Assembly (NCBI RefSeq): GCF_001262505.1 | Contig: NZ_KQ410736.1 | Span: 114,277-178,276 of the forward strand | DNA length: 64,000 bases | Source: Shinella sp. SUS2 | Lineage (GTDB): Bacteria > Pseudomonadota > Alphaproteobacteria > Rhizobiales > Rhizobiaceae | Direction of reading: 5' to 3' | Shown here: positions 1 through 8,426 of the stretch, in pieces | How positions within the stretch are numbered: position 1 is the stretch's first letter | Layout: every line of letters starts with the position of its first letter | Program-made: the position numbers and the translations under genes | Notes under the pieces: model-generated | What the model saw: only the letters and a program-made list of their open reading frames with translations | Told to the model about the DNA's origin: nothing | Databases searched by the model: none

Positions 1-891
1 GGTGTTGGTGATCGTGAAGCCGGAAACGGTGGCGTCCGGAATGGTGGAGGTCGCCGTCTGCGTTTCGTCGATGGCCCACACAGCACCGCCGCTGTCCGTC
101 GCGAAAATCTCGTGGTCCGTTGCACCGGACTGATCAACCGCAGCAACCCACGTATCATCGGCGACCTTGACGTAGCCGGCAAAACCGTTCGTGCCGCCAG
201 AAGCCACGACACCGAGGGAGTCAAACGTCGCACCGTCTGCGATGACCTCAGCGGTCGTGTAGCGAATGACATTGTAGGTGTCGGTCGTACCACCGATGTT
301 GACGTTGACGGCCACGCCGTTGCCGTCAATGGCGGTTTCGCGGTCGAGGATACCCTGCTTGCCGCCGGTCGAGTCGAACAGGACCGTGGTCGCGTCGAGG
401 TCGTAATCGACCTTCTTCACCGACACATTGCCGCTGGCATCACGAACGAACGACGCAACGACGCTCGTCTTGGTGCCGACATCCGCCTTCAGCCAGTTTT
501 CGCCGGAGAAGGAGGCAGCATCGGAGATGCTGACGAGCTGCTGCTGCAGCTGGGTGATTTCTTCCTGGATCTTGTCCTTGTCGACGCCGTCTTCCGTGGC
601 GGCGACCAGCTTCTTCTTGATTTCCTTGACGACTTCGACCGAGGAATTCATACCGGCATAGGCGGTATCAACCTTGGCGGCACCAAGGCCGAGGGCGTCC
701 TGAACGGCGGAGAGTGCCATGTTGTCGGAGCGCATGGTGGTCGCGATCGACCAGTAAGCGGCGTTGTCGGACGCGCTACCGACGCGCAGGCCCGAAGATA
801 CGCGCGCCTGCGTTTCTTCCATGCTGCTGCTGATGGAGCGCAAGGTCTGGAGCGCGGACATGGCCGCAACGTTGGTAAGAATGCTCGTCAT
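1..891 (-). CDS. flagellin, 3' end missing (cut by window edge)
   Basis: This flagellin is read leftward from the ATG at 891 and stays open to base 1, so the C-terminal D0/D1 helices lie outside the window. It begins MTSILTNVAAMSALQTLRSI, the conserved N-terminal export and polymerisation helix, followed by the SSGLRVGSASDNAAYWSIAT region typical of alphaproteobacterial flagellins. It is a tandem paralogue of the next gene (1219-2400). The first ~150 residues are almost the same, while the central surface-exposed part differs by substitutions and small indels. Flagellin is exported by the type III flagellar apparatus and polymerises into the filament. In rhizobia several flagellins build complex filaments. 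A motif shared with other motility genes lies 60-75 bp upstream. Which of flaA/flaB/flaC/flaD it is cannot be told here. Confidence 0.95.
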   Translation of the reverse strand, partial: MTSILTNVAAMSALQTLRSISSSMEETQARVSSGLRVGSASDNAAYWSIATTMRSDNMALSAVQDALGLGAAKVDTAYAGMNSSVEVVKEIKKKLVAATEDGVDKDKIQEEITQLQQQLVSISDAASFSGENWLKADVGTKTSVVASFVRDASGNVSVKKVDYDLDATTVLFDSTGGKQGILDRETAIDGNGVAVNVNIGGTTDTYNVIRYTTAEVIADGATFDSLGVVASGGTNGFAGYVKVADDTWVAAVDQSGATDHEIFATDSGGAVWAIDETQTATSTIPDATVSGFTITNT

Positions 892-949
892 AAGAGTACT
901 TGCCCCTGATTGGCTGAACGATAAGGGACATTCCGGGTTTCACCGGGAG

Positions 950-968
950 CGGCAGTCAGCATCATGCC
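950..968 (-). promoter_or_regulatory. putative motility promoter motif upstream of partial flagellin gene
   Basis: On the minus strand this reads GGCATGATGC, then TGACTGCCG. It is a degenerate copy of the motif found intact at 2463-2484 and 31014-31035. Its GCCG end lies about 60 bp before the flagellin ATG at 891, the same distance as in the neighbouring flagellin gene. The function is inferred from recurrence upstream of motility genes. No sigma factor or activator (Rem, for example) can be assigned from sequence alone. The rest of the 327-bp gap between the flagellin genes (892-1218) holds the terminator at 1123-1165, an AT-rich stretch around 1030-1090, and no gene. Confidence 0.5.
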
Positions 969-1122
969 CACTAAATCCTTGATTTTTCAAAGATCAGTTT
1001 GCCGCTTCGATGGCCTTAGCTAATGCCAACATGGTTAAAGCTTTCCTAAGCGGCGCAGAAATTCGGGGGCAGATGGAGTTTTTTTACAACCTTCGCGCGC
1101 ACGCGCGTGCCAGAAAAGGGTT

Positions 1123-1165
1123 AAAAAAACGATAAGGCCGCCCCCTTTCGGGAGCGGCCTTATCG
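1123..1165 (-). terminator. intrinsic terminator of the complete flagellin gene
   Basis: A perfect 12-bp inverted repeat (1130-1141 paired with 1154-1165, CGATAAGGCCGC and its complement) has extra C:G pairs closing the loop. On the minus strand it is followed by a run of seven T. It starts 54 bp after the stop codon of the flagellin gene at 1219-2400, so the two flagellin genes are probably separate transcripts. Confidence 0.9.
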
Positions 1166-1218
1166 AGGTGTTTGATCGAACGGTCAGCCCCCGTTCGTCA
1201 TTCCCATGTGCTTGCCGA

Positions 1219-2400
1219 TTAACGGAAGAGCGACAGGATGTTCTGCGACGAGCTGTTGGCGATCGACAGCGACTGGATGGCCAGCTGCTGCTGCGTCTGC
1301 AGCGCCTTCAGGCGGGTCGATTCTTCGTTCATGTCAGCCTCGACCAGGCGAGCAACGCCCTTGTCGATGGAATCTGTCAGCTTGGAAACGAATTCGTCCT
1401 GCAGTTCGATGCGCATGCCGAGCGAACCGAGATCGGCAGCCGCGCTGGTCATGTCTTCGAGCGCCGTGTCGACCATCTGGATCAGGTCGTCAAGTTCGGG
1501 ACCCGTCGTTGCAGCGGTGATCGTGAAGCCCGAAACCGTCGCATCCGGAATGGTGGACGTCGCCAGCTTCGTTGCGTCGATGGCCCATACGGCCCCGCCG
1601 CTGTCCGTTGCGAAGATCTCGTGATCCGTCGCGCCGGACTGGTCGATCGCTTCTACCCAGGTATCGTCAGCAACCTTGACGTAGCCGGGGCGACCGGCCG
1701 TACCGCCAACTGCAACGTCGCCGCCAGCGTCGAATGCTGCGTTGTCGGCGATGACCTCGGCGGTCGTGTAACGGACCACGTTGTAGGTGCTCGTCGTGCC
1801 GCCGATGTTGACGTTGACTGCAATACCGTTGCCGTCGATCGAGGTTTCGCGATCGAGGATACCAGCTTTGCCGCCGGTCGCATCGAACAGGACCGTCGAA
1901 GCGTCGAGGGCGTAGTCGACCTTCTTGACCGAAACGTTGCCGCTGGCATCACGAACGAAGGATGCAACAACGCTCGTGTTGTCGCCGACATTCGCCTTCA
2001 GCCAGTTTTCGCCGGAGAAGGAGGCAGCGTCCGAGATGCTCACGAGCTGCTGCTGCAGCTGGGTGATTTCTTCCTGGATCTTGACCTTGTCAACGCCATC
2101 TTCCGTCGCCGTTACCAGCTTCTTCTTGATTTCCTTGACGACTTCAATCGAGGAGTTCATACCCGCATAGGCGGTGTCAACCTTGGCAGCGCCGAGGCCG
2201 AGGGCGTCCTGAACGGCGGAGAGTGCCATGTTGTCGGAGCGCATGGTGGTCGCGATCGACCAGTAAGCGGCGTTGTCAGACGCGCTACCGACGCGCAGGC
2301 CCGAGGATACGCGCGCCTGCGTGTCTTCCATGCCGTTGTTGATGGAGCGCAGCGTCTGGAGCGCAGACATGGCCGCGACGTTGGTGAGAATGCTCGTCAT
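1219..2400 (-). CDS. flagellin
   Basis: This is a complete flagellin of 393 aa. The start is taken at ATG 2400 (MTSILTNVAAMSALQ), matching the paralogue. An in-frame extension up to 2439 would add an N-terminus unlike flagellins. The N-terminal ~150 and C-terminal ~80 residues carry the conserved helices (ending in NSSSQNILSLFR), and the middle is the variable outer domain. The protein forms the filament after export through the flagellar type III system. The gene lies downstream of fliP with a 292-bp gap and has its own strong terminator, so it is likely monocistronic. The gap contains a motif identical to one before the che operon. In rhizobia such late genes depend on VisNR and Rem; that link is known from relatives and not visible here. 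Confidence 0.97.
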   Translation of the reverse strand: MTSILTNVAAMSALQTLRSINNGMEDTQARVSSGLRVGSASDNAAYWSIATTMRSDNMALSAVQDALGLGAAKVDTAYAGMNSSIEVVKEIKKKLVTATEDGVDKVKIQEEITQLQQQLVSISDAASFSGENWLKANVGDNTSVVASFVRDASGNVSVKKVDYALDASTVLFDATGGKAGILDRETSIDGNGIAVNVNIGGTTSTYNVVRYTTAEVIADNAAFDAGGDVAVGGTAGRPGYVKVADDTWVEAIDQSGATDHEIFATDSGGAVWAIDATKLATSTIPDATVSGFTITAATTGPELDDLIQMVDTALEDMTSAAADLGSLGMRIELQDEFVSKLTDSIDKGVARLVEADMNEESTRLKALQTQQQLAIQSLSIANSSSQNILSLFR

Positions 2401-2462
2401 TATCGTTGTCCCTTTGAACATAATACTGGTGGGGGACATACCGGACTGAAAACTTTACCGGT

Positions 2463-2484
2463 TACGGCGGTTCGGCATCATGCC
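2463..2484 (-). promoter_or_regulatory. putative motility promoter motif upstream of flagellin
   Basis: The minus strand reads GGCATGATGCC followed directly by GAACCGCCGTA, 22 bp in all. The same 22 bp occur at 31014-31035 before the chemotaxis operon, and a degenerate form lies at 950-968 before the second flagellin. The motif ends about 60 bp before the flagellin ATG. Identity over 22 bp at two distant late motility promoters implies selection on a regulatory site. Whether it is a -35/-10 pair or an activator site is unknown. The remaining gap to fliP (2485-2692) is AT-rich with several TTAA words and no gene. Confidence 0.6.
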
Positions 2485-2692
2485 AACTCGGTTTCTCCAG
2501 GGATCTGAAGGGATACCAAACCCGTCGTGTCTGAGCAAAACTCGCAGCCAATCATTGCCAACTCCTTAAATCGACAAAGTGCTTTCGAGCGACCGCCAAG
2601 TATGGTTAACCGCTGGTAAATTTTATGGTTAAGAAAAGCTGACGCGCCTGAGCAACGCCAGGACGGCCACGCGATTTTACTGCCGGAATACT

Positions 2693-3439
2693 TTAGCTGA
2701 AGGAGCGGACCAGGCTGCCAACGAGCAGGTTCCAGCCGTCGATGAGGACGAAGAACAGGATCTTGAAGGGCAGCGAAATCGAGGTCGGCGGCAACATCAT
2801 CATACCCATGGCCATGGTGATGGTGGCAACGATCATGTCGATGACGAGAAAAGGCAGCACGACGAGGAAGCCGATCTCGAAGCCGCGGCGGATTTCCGAG
2901 ATCATGAAGGCCGGGATGACGACGCGCAGGTCCGCGACGTTGTTTTCGACGACCGTCTGGCCGCGCTCTTCCGCAAGCGAGATGAAGAGTTCGAGGTCCT
3001 TGTCACGGGTATTGGCGACCATGAACTCTCGGAAAGGTTCGGCGATGCGCTTGGCCGCCTCCGTCTCGTCGATCTGGTTGGCGATCAGCGGTTCCACGCC
3101 GTTCTGCCAGGCCCGGTCGAAGGTCGGAGCCATGACGTAGAAGGTCATGAACAGCGCCAGCGAGACGAGGATCATGTTGGAGGGCGTCGTGGCGAGGCCC
3201 ATGCCGGAACGAAGGATCGAGAACGCGATGACGAAGCGCGGAAAGCTCGTCACCATGATGAGGATGCCGGGCGCCACCGAAAGCACGGTGAGCAGGCCGA
3301 AAGTGCGGATGATCCAAGAGGCGACCGACCCGTCGACCTGCGCGTTCAGCAAATCACCCGGCAGCTGCAATTGCTGCTGGGCGTAGGCCACGCCGGTCAT
3401 CGCCATCATGGCGACGAAGGTCAGAAGGGCTCGAATCAT
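2693..3439 (-). CDS. fliP: flagellar type III export protein FliP
   Basis: FliP (248 aa) is a core integral-membrane subunit of the flagellar export gate, assembling with FliQ and FliR inside the MS ring. The sequence starts with a cleavable signal peptide (residues 1-20, ending GVAYA), as is usual for FliP. The family signature follows (LSVAPGILIMVTSFPRFVIA, about residues 54-73), then a periplasmic loop, and C-terminal hydrophobic helices with MAMGMMMLPPTSISLPFKI. The length is normal. The start codon overlaps the fliL stop by 4 bp (ATGA), indicating translational coupling. It is the last gene of the leftward basal-body operon. FliQ and FliR are not in this window. Confidence 0.97.
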   Translation of the reverse strand: MIRALLTFVAMMAMTGVAYAQQQLQLPGDLLNAQVDGSVASWIIRTFGLLTVLSVAPGILIMVTSFPRFVIAFSILRSGMGLATTPSNMILVSLALFMTFYVMAPTFDRAWQNGVEPLIANQIDETEAAKRIAEPFREFMVANTRDKDLELFISLAEERGQTVVENNVADLRVVIPAFMISEIRRGFEIGFLVVLPFLVIDMIVATITMAMGMMMLPPTSISLPFKILFFVLIDGWNLLVGSLVRSFS

Positions 3440-3954
3440 TCGATCACAAAGGTCCGGAACATGACGTTGGTTACGCGCCCTTCGGACCGAAGGTCAACCC
3501 GCTCCTGCAGGTCTTCCCGGAGATATTGGAACCCGCGCGGCCCCTGCACCTGCTGCAGCGAGACCGTGCGCATGTAGGCGAGGATGTCCTGGTGGATTTC
3601 CTCGGCCAGCTTGACGTCGGGCACGCCCTTGAACATCAGCGCCACTTCGAGGCGGATGCGGTTGTCCGAGGGATAGGCGAGGTTGCTGGTGATCGGGTCG
3701 AGCAGCACGATGCCGTTGGCCTCGGTCGAGATATGCGGCACTTCCTGCGCCGCCTCGCCTTCCGCACCTCCCTCGCCGCCGGCCTCCGCCTTCGCCACCT
3801 CTTCCGCCGGCTTTTCGGCGGGCGGCGGGGCCAGCATGTTGCCCACCAGCCAGCCGCCGCCAGCCGCGAGCAGCGTCAGCACGGCGATGGCCGCGATGGT
3901 GATGACCAGGGTCGGATTCTTCTTTTCCGCGACGACCTCGTCTTCGTCCGCCAT
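3436..3954 (-). CDS. fliL: flagellar basal body-associated protein FliL
   Basis: FliL (172 aa) is a single-pass inner-membrane protein that surrounds or supports the MotA/MotB stator. The layout is typical: a short acidic cytoplasmic N-terminus (MADEDEVVAEKK), one transmembrane helix at about residues 14-40, an Ala/Glu/Pro-rich periplasmic linker, and a C-terminal stomatin-like domain that includes LEVALMFKGVPDVKLAEEI and ends in FRTFVIE. It lies 29 bp after flgH and overlaps fliP by 4 bp, so it belongs to the flgB-to-fliP transcription unit. Nothing unusual is seen. Confidence 0.93.
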   Translation of the reverse strand: MADEDEVVAEKKNPTLVITIAAIAVLTLLAAGGGWLVGNMLAPPPAEKPAEEVAKAEAGGEGGAEGEAAQEVPHISTEANGIVLLDPITSNLAYPSDNRIRLEVALMFKGVPDVKLAEEIHQDILAYMRTVSLQQVQGPRGFQYLREDLQERVDLRSEGRVTNVMFRTFVIE

Positions 3955-3983
3955 GTTCGTCTTCCAGTCTTGTCAGGGCTTGG

Positions 3984-4694
3984 TCAAAGCGGCGAGAGCA
4001 GATCGACGGCCTGCTGGCCCCATGGCGGCTGCTGCACTTCGGTCAGGCGACCACGACCACCATAGGAGATGCGGGCTTCCGCGATGCGCTCGTAGGCGAT
4101 CTGGTTGTCGGCATCGACATCCTGCGGGCGCACGATCCCGGCGACGTTGAGGATGCGCAGTTCGTGGTTGACGCGCACTTCCTGCGAACCGCTGATCAGG
4201 AGATTGCCGTTCTCGATGACGCCCGTCACGACAGCGGCAACGAGCAGGTTCAGCCGCTCGGACCGTTCCGTCGAGCCGTCGCCCTTGGTGCTGGTCGAGG
4301 AGCCGTATTTAAGGTCGGCTTCCGTATCGACCTTGAAATTGTTGCCCGAGCCGCCGAAACCGAAGTTCATGCCGCTTTTGTTGGTACGCGAACGGTCGGT
4401 CTTGTTGTCGAACGTGGCGCGATCGTTGACGCGGATGTTGACGGTCAGGATGTCGCCGACCTTGAAGGCGCGCGAATCCTTGAAGAGCGCAGACTGCTGG
4501 TCGCTCCAGATCGAATAGCCGGCGACCGCGGTGCGCGGCTGCTTGGGATACATGGCCATCTGCGGCGTTTCCGCGTAGTTGAGGCCGCTGCCGATCGGGC
4601 TCATCGAGGGAGCCCTGCCGATTTCGTCGATGGCCTGGCTCGTGCAGCTCGAAAGCGTGAACGCCACGGCGAGTGCGGAGGCGATCTTCTTCAT
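3984..4694 (-). CDS. flgH: flagellar L-ring lipoprotein FlgH
   Basis: FlgH (236 aa) is the outer-membrane L-ring lipoprotein through which the flagellar rod passes. It has a lipoprotein signal with lipobox LSSC, the lipidated cysteine being residue 17. The conserved FlgH segments SIWSDQQSALFKDSRAFKVG and DILTVNIRVNDRATFDNKT follow, and the C-terminal part contains LISGSQEVRVNHELRILNVA and a terminal GRGRLTEVQQPPWGQQ. The length fits the family. The start codon overlaps the motE stop by 4 bp. It acts together with FlgI (P ring), encoded two genes upstream. Confidence 0.96.
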   Translation of the reverse strand: MKKIASALAVAFTLSSCTSQAIDEIGRAPSMSPIGSGLNYAETPQMAMYPKQPRTAVAGYSIWSDQQSALFKDSRAFKVGDILTVNIRVNDRATFDNKTDRSRTNKSGMNFGFGGSGNNFKVDTEADLKYGSSTSTKGDGSTERSERLNLLVAAVVTGVIENGNLLISGSQEVRVNHELRILNVAGIVRPQDVDADNQIAYERIAEARISYGGRGRLTEVQQPPWGQQAVDLLSPL

Positions 4695-5239
4695 GACGGG
4701 TCCTTTGCCTTTGACGTATTCGGATCGCCCGCAATGGCGATGAGACGGGTGAGCAGCGCAGCCTTGTCGGCCGGCATTTCAGCCAGAATGGTGCTCGATT
4801 GGCGCGGCGGCAGCTTCATGACGATCGCCGAGGCGATCTCCGGATTGATCTCGGCAAGCTGCGCAGCCGCGGCGTCAGGCTTCATCTTGCGATAGATCTC
4901 GACGAGCCCGCCCTCGGCCGTCTTGAGGAAGTTGTTGCGACGGTTCAGCCAGTCCTCGTATTCGGCGCGACGGGTTTCCAGCGTCTTGATGCGCGCGTCG
5001 ATATCCTTCTGGAGGTTTTCCAGTTCCTGCTTCTGAAGCAGGTAGCGCTGGTCGCGCGCAGCGTCTGCGATATTCGTGCAGAACTCGCGGATCTCGTCGG
5101 CGGTCGCCTTGGTCGTCATGATGACGGGGCGTTCCTCGGCGAAGGCGCCGGGAATGGCCATGAGCACGAAGCCGGCCAGCGGCAGTGCGAGCTTGCGCGC
5201 CAGCGTCTTCACGGCAGTAAGGGTCGTGACATCGGTCAT
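4691..5239 (-). CDS. motE: motility protein MotE, MotC chaperone
   Basis: This 182-aa protein sits between flgI and flgH, the location of motE in Sinorhizobium. An N-terminal signal peptide (to about residue 35, ...GAFAEE) is followed by a long coiled-coil stretch (about residues 50-105, rich in K/E/Q/L heptads). A C-terminal MgtE-N-like segment comes last (MKPDAAAAQLAEINPEIASA and IVMKLPPRQSSTILAEM). Known role in S. meliloti: a periplasmic chaperone that stabilises and folds the motor protein MotC. motB, motC and motD themselves are outside the window. It overlaps flgH and flgI by 4 bp each, so it is translationally coupled within the operon. Assignment rests on domain layout and synteny. 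Confidence 0.88.
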   Translation of the reverse strand: MTDVTTLTAVKTLARKLALPLAGFVLMAIPGAFAEERPVIMTTKATADEIREFCTNIADAARDQRYLLQKQELENLQKDIDARIKTLETRRAEYEDWLNRRNNFLKTAEGGLVEIYRKMKPDAAAAQLAEINPEIASAIVMKLPPRQSSTILAEMPADKAALLTRLIAIAGDPNTSKAKDPS

Positions 5240-6351
5240 TGCAGTACCAGTTCTGCCTGGAGGGCGCCTGCGGTCTTGATGCTCTGCAGGATGGAGATGA
5301 TGCCATCCGGCTTGACGCCGATACTGTTGAGACCGGTGACCAGCGAGCGCAGGCTCGAACCGTCGAGCAGGGCGACCGTGCCGCCATCCTGCTGGACGAG
5401 GATGTCCGTGTTCGGCTCGATCGCCGTCTCGCCTCTGGAGAAGGGTTCCGGCTGCACGACCTTCGGCATTTCGTTGATCTGCACGGTGAGCGTTCCGTAG
5501 CTCACCGCGACAGGTGAGATGCGGACGTCCTGGCCGATGACGATCGTCCCGGTACGCTCGTTGACGACGACACGCGCGGGCGCATCGGTCTCGATGACGA
5601 GGTTCTCGATATCGGCCATCAGGCGGGAGAGATCCGCCATCTTCGGCTTGGAAACGTAGACCGACTGCGAATCGCGCGACTCGGCGATCGGCGATCCGTA
5701 CTGTGCGGCCGCATAGCGGTTGATCGCGTCCGCCATGCCGACGGACGTGGAGAAATCGGGGTTGCGCAGCTGCAGCACGAGATCGGAGCTGTCCTTGAAG
5801 CGCGAGGGAAGCTCACGCTCGATGATCGCGCCGTTCGGTACGCGGCCGGCCGTGGTGACGCCCTGCTGCACCGTGGCGGCCTCACCACCGGCGCTGATGC
5901 CGGTGACGACGATCGAACCCTGCGCGACTGCGTAGATCTGGCCGTCGGCGCCGGAGAGCGAGGTCATGACAAGCGTGCCGCCACGCAGCGACGAGGCATC
6001 GCCGAGCGAACCGACGGTCACGTCGATGCGGCTGCCGGGGCTCGCGAAGGGCGGCAGGTTGGCGGTGACGAGCACGGCCGCGATGTTCTTGGCGCGCGTC
6101 TGGGTGCCAACCATGGAGATGCCGAGGTTCTGCAGCATCGCCCGCATGGACTGTTCCGTGAAGGGCGAGGACCGCATGCTGTCGCCCGTACCCTGGAGGC
6201 CGACAACGAGGCCGTAGCCGATCAGCTGGTTGTCGCGGCCGGCCTGCAGCGAGGCGACATCCTTGATGCGGGCTGCCGGCAACGCCGGCCCGGCTGCCAG
6301 CATGAGGCAGGCGAGGACGGCAAGGGCACGGGAGAATAGATCACGCATCAT
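5236..6351 (-). CDS. flgI: flagellar P-ring protein FlgI
   Basis: FlgI (371 aa) is the periplasmic P-ring subunit that assembles around the rod in the peptidoglycan layer. A signal peptide (about residues 1-27) precedes the diagnostic ARIKDVASLQAGRDNQLIGY and GLVVGLQGTGDSMRSSPFT. The C-terminus carries LNSIGVKPDGIISILQSIKT followed by AGALQAELVLQ, as in the family. The length is normal. It overlaps flgA and motE by 4 bp each. The preceding flgA encodes its assembly chaperone, consistent with co-production. Confidence 0.97.
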   Translation of the reverse strand: MMRDLFSRALAVLACLMLAAGPALPAARIKDVASLQAGRDNQLIGYGLVVGLQGTGDSMRSSPFTEQSMRAMLQNLGISMVGTQTRAKNIAAVLVTANLPPFASPGSRIDVTVGSLGDASSLRGGTLVMTSLSGADGQIYAVAQGSIVVTGISAGGEAATVQQGVTTAGRVPNGAIIERELPSRFKDSSDLVLQLRNPDFSTSVGMADAINRYAAAQYGSPIAESRDSQSVYVSKPKMADLSRLMADIENLVIETDAPARVVVNERTGTIVIGQDVRISPVAVSYGTLTVQINEMPKVVQPEPFSRGETAIEPNTDILVQQDGGTVALLDGSSLRSLVTGLNSIGVKPDGIISILQSIKTAGALQAELVLQ

Positions 6352-6857
6352 TTCGCCACCACATGCACGGTTCCGTCCGCCATGACCGTGCCGGAGACGA
6401 TCACGCCCGAATCCTTGTTGCGGACCCGGATGAGTTCGCCGACGGCGGCATCCTGCAGAGGCGTGCCGTTGGTGCGGATGACGAGCGAGCCATCGTCGAA
6501 GACCATCTGCACGGTGGTGCCACGGTTCACGAGAAAAGGTTCACGCAGGGCCGAGACGAGGATGACGCGGCCGGGCAACAGGGTGCGCTTGGTGATGAGC
6601 CCGTTGACGTCGGAGATGCTTTCGGCAAATCCCTTGACGATGTTCGGGTTGGTCACCTCGACCACCTCGAGCTGCCCCGCCTGGATCTCCTCGCCGGGAT
6701 AGATGATGCGCTTGGGCACGACGGCGGTGCGCACATCGGCCAGAGCCGCATCGGCCACGAGAAGACCGACGAGCGCGGCGGGCGCGACGAGGGCCGCGCT
6801 CCACCGGGCTGACAGGGTCTTTCCACTCCGAAGAGCTGCTTTCAGGCGAAACATCAT
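6348..6857 (-). CDS. flgA: flagellar P-ring assembly chaperone FlgA
   Basis: FlgA (169 aa) is a periplasmic chaperone for FlgI polymerisation. A rather long N-terminal signal segment (basic residues, then VAPAALVGLLVADAALA) is followed by a SAF domain. The domain contains VVPKRIIYPGEEIQAGQLEV, then LLPGRVILVSALREPFLVNR and GTTVQMVFDDGSLVIRTNG. It is shorter than the enterobacterial protein (about 219 aa), as is usual in alphaproteobacteria, and lacks their N-terminal extra domain. It starts 19 bp after flgG and overlaps flgI by 4 bp. Confidence 0.93.
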   Translation of the reverse strand: MMFRLKAALRSGKTLSARWSAALVAPAALVGLLVADAALADVRTAVVPKRIIYPGEEIQAGQLEVVEVTNPNIVKGFAESISDVNGLITKRTLLPGRVILVSALREPFLVNRGTTVQMVFDDGSLVIRTNGTPLQDAAVGELIRVRNKDSGVIVSGTVMADGTVHVVAK

Positions 6858-6876
6858 GTTCCCCGCGTGTTGGGTG

Positions 6877-7659
6877 TTATCTCAGGTTCTTGCTGACCAC
6901 GGCCGCCATTTCGTCCGCGGCCTGGATGATCTTGGAGTTCATCTCATAGGCGCGCTGGGCGGAGATCAGGTCGGTGATTTCCTTGACCGGATCGACGTTG
7001 GAGGCTTCAAGGTAGTTCTGCTGGATATAGGCGAAGCCCGCTTCGTCAGGCGCGCCGACATTGGCCGGGCCGGAGGCAGCGGTTTCGCGGAAGAGGTTTT
7101 CGCCGAGCGGCTCGAGACCGGCTTCGTTGACGAAATTCGCCAGCGTGATCTGGCCGAGTTCCTGCTGCTCGCCGCCGACCGTCGCATAAACCTGGCCGGA
7201 CTTGCTGACGGTAATCTCCGTCGCATCCTGCGGCACGTTGATGCCCGGCACGACCGTATAGCCGTCGAGGGTCACGAGCTGGCCTTCGGCATTGGTGTTG
7301 AAGGCGCCGGCGCGGGTGTAGAGCGTCGACCCGTCTGCGGCCTCGATCTGGAACCAGCCACGACCGATCAGCGCGAGGTCGAAGGAGTTGCCCGTGCTCG
7401 TCAGGCCGCCCTGGAGATGCAGGTTGCGGATGGCGGCCGTCTTGACGCCGAGGCCGATGATGGCGCCTTCCGGCACCACTGCCTGGTTGGCACGGTTCGG
7501 CACGCCGGCGGCGCGTTCGGTCTGGTAGAGCAGGTCGGAGAATTCGGCGCGGGCGCGCTTGAAGCCGGTCGTGTTGATGTTCGCGATGTTGTTCGCGATG
7601 ACTTCAAGGTTGGTCTGCTGCGCGTTCATGCCGGTGGCGGCGATGGCAAGGGCTTTCAT
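6877..7659 (-). CDS. flgG: flagellar distal rod protein FlgG
   Basis: FlgG (260 aa) forms the distal rod that crosses the P and L rings. It starts MKALAIAATGMNAQQTNLEV with IANNIANINTTGFKRARAEF, the rod/hook family N-terminal motif. It ends with FAYIQQNYLEASNVDPVKE and the C-terminal coiled helix AQRAYEMNSKIIQAADEM. The standard FlgG length (about 260 aa) separates it from the shorter FlgF (241 aa) encoded at 11097-11822. It starts 9 bp after fliE and precedes flgA by 19 bp in the same operon. Confidence 0.97.
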   Translation of the reverse strand: MKALAIAATGMNAQQTNLEVIANNIANINTTGFKRARAEFSDLLYQTERAAGVPNRANQAVVPEGAIIGLGVKTAAIRNLHLQGGLTSTGNSFDLALIGRGWFQIEAADGSTLYTRAGAFNTNAEGQLVTLDGYTVVPGINVPQDATEITVSKSGQVYATVGGEQQELGQITLANFVNEAGLEPLGENLFRETAASGPANVGAPDEAGFAYIQQNYLEASNVDPVKEITDLISAQRAYEMNSKIIQAADEMAAVVSKNLR

Positions 7660-7668
7660 GTCCGGTCC

Positions 7669-8007
7669 TCAGATCTGCATTCTTGCGACTTCGAGATAGG
7701 CGGTGACGACCTTGTCGCGGATGGCGATCGCGGTCTGCAGCGTCTGCTCGGCACTCATGACGGCATCGACCACTTCGCGGGTCGTCGCCTTGCCCTGGAT
7801 GGCTTCGAACGACTTGGTCTCGCTGAGTTTCAGCGCGTTGGTCATATCCGTCGCCATGTCACCCATCACCTGGGCGAAGCTCATCTGGGTTCCCGTTCCC
7901 TGCGCGGCCGCACCGGAGGCGGAAACCGAATTGGACGTCTCGGTGGTGACGCCCGAGAGGGCGTTGGTGGAGAAGAGCGAACCGACGCCCTTTACGCTTT
8001 CGATCAT
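7669..8007 (-). CDS. fliE: flagellar hook-basal body complex protein FliE
   Basis: FliE (112 aa) is the adaptor joining the MS ring/export gate to the proximal rod. The C-terminal half is diagnostic: SFEAIQGKATTREVVDAVM, then SAEQTLQTAIAIRDKVVTAY and LEVARMQI. The N-terminal half is low-complexity and Ser/Ala/Thr-rich. The length is normal. Its start overlaps the flgC stop by 4 bp, forming the conserved flgB-flgC-fliE order of proximal-rod genes. Confidence 0.95.
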   Translation of the reverse strand: MIESVKGVGSLFSTNALSGVTTETSNSVSASGAAAQGTGTQMSFAQVMGDMATDMTNALKLSETKSFEAIQGKATTREVVDAVMSAEQTLQTAIAIRDKVVTAYLEVARMQI

Positions 8008-8423
8008 TGCGAGGCCCTCAGGAGGTCGATGGTCGCCGAGATCAGGTCACGCGACTGCTTGATGCTCTGCAGGTTGGCTTCATAGGAACGATTGGCTTCC
8101 CGCATGTCGGCCATTTCGATCAGCATGTTGACGTTCGGCATCTTGACGATGCCCTCGGCATTGGCCGCCGGGTTGCCGGGATCGTACTCCGTCGAGAACT
8201 CGCCCTCGTCGAAGCCGAGGCGTTCGACCTCGACGAGCGAGGCACCGGACGCCCGGTCGAGTTCGGCCGCAAAGGTCACCGTCTTGCGGCGGAAGGGATC
8301 GGCACCGGGGACGTCGCCGGTCGAACGGGCGTTCGCCAGGTTCTCCGAGACGATGCGGATACGGGTGGATTGCGCCTCAAGTCCCGAGGCCGCGACTTTC
8401 AGTGAAGCTAAGAGCGGATCCAT
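8004..8423 (-). CDS. flgC: flagellar proximal rod protein FlgC
   Basis: FlgC (139 aa) is a proximal-rod subunit exported through the type III apparatus. The N-terminal motif LKVAASGLEAQSTRIRIVSE with NLANARSTG and the C-terminal EMADMREANRSYEANLQSIK segment identify the family. The C-terminal helix terminates in DLISATIDLLRA. It begins 3 bp after the flgB stop and overlaps fliE by 4 bp. No anomalies are seen. Confidence 0.96.
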   Translation of the reverse strand: MDPLLASLKVAASGLEAQSTRIRIVSENLANARSTGDVPGADPFRRKTVTFAAELDRASGASLVEVERLGFDEGEFSTEYDPGNPAANAEGIVKMPNVNMLIEMADMREANRSYEANLQSIKQSRDLISATIDLLRASQ

Positions 8424-8426
8424 TTT

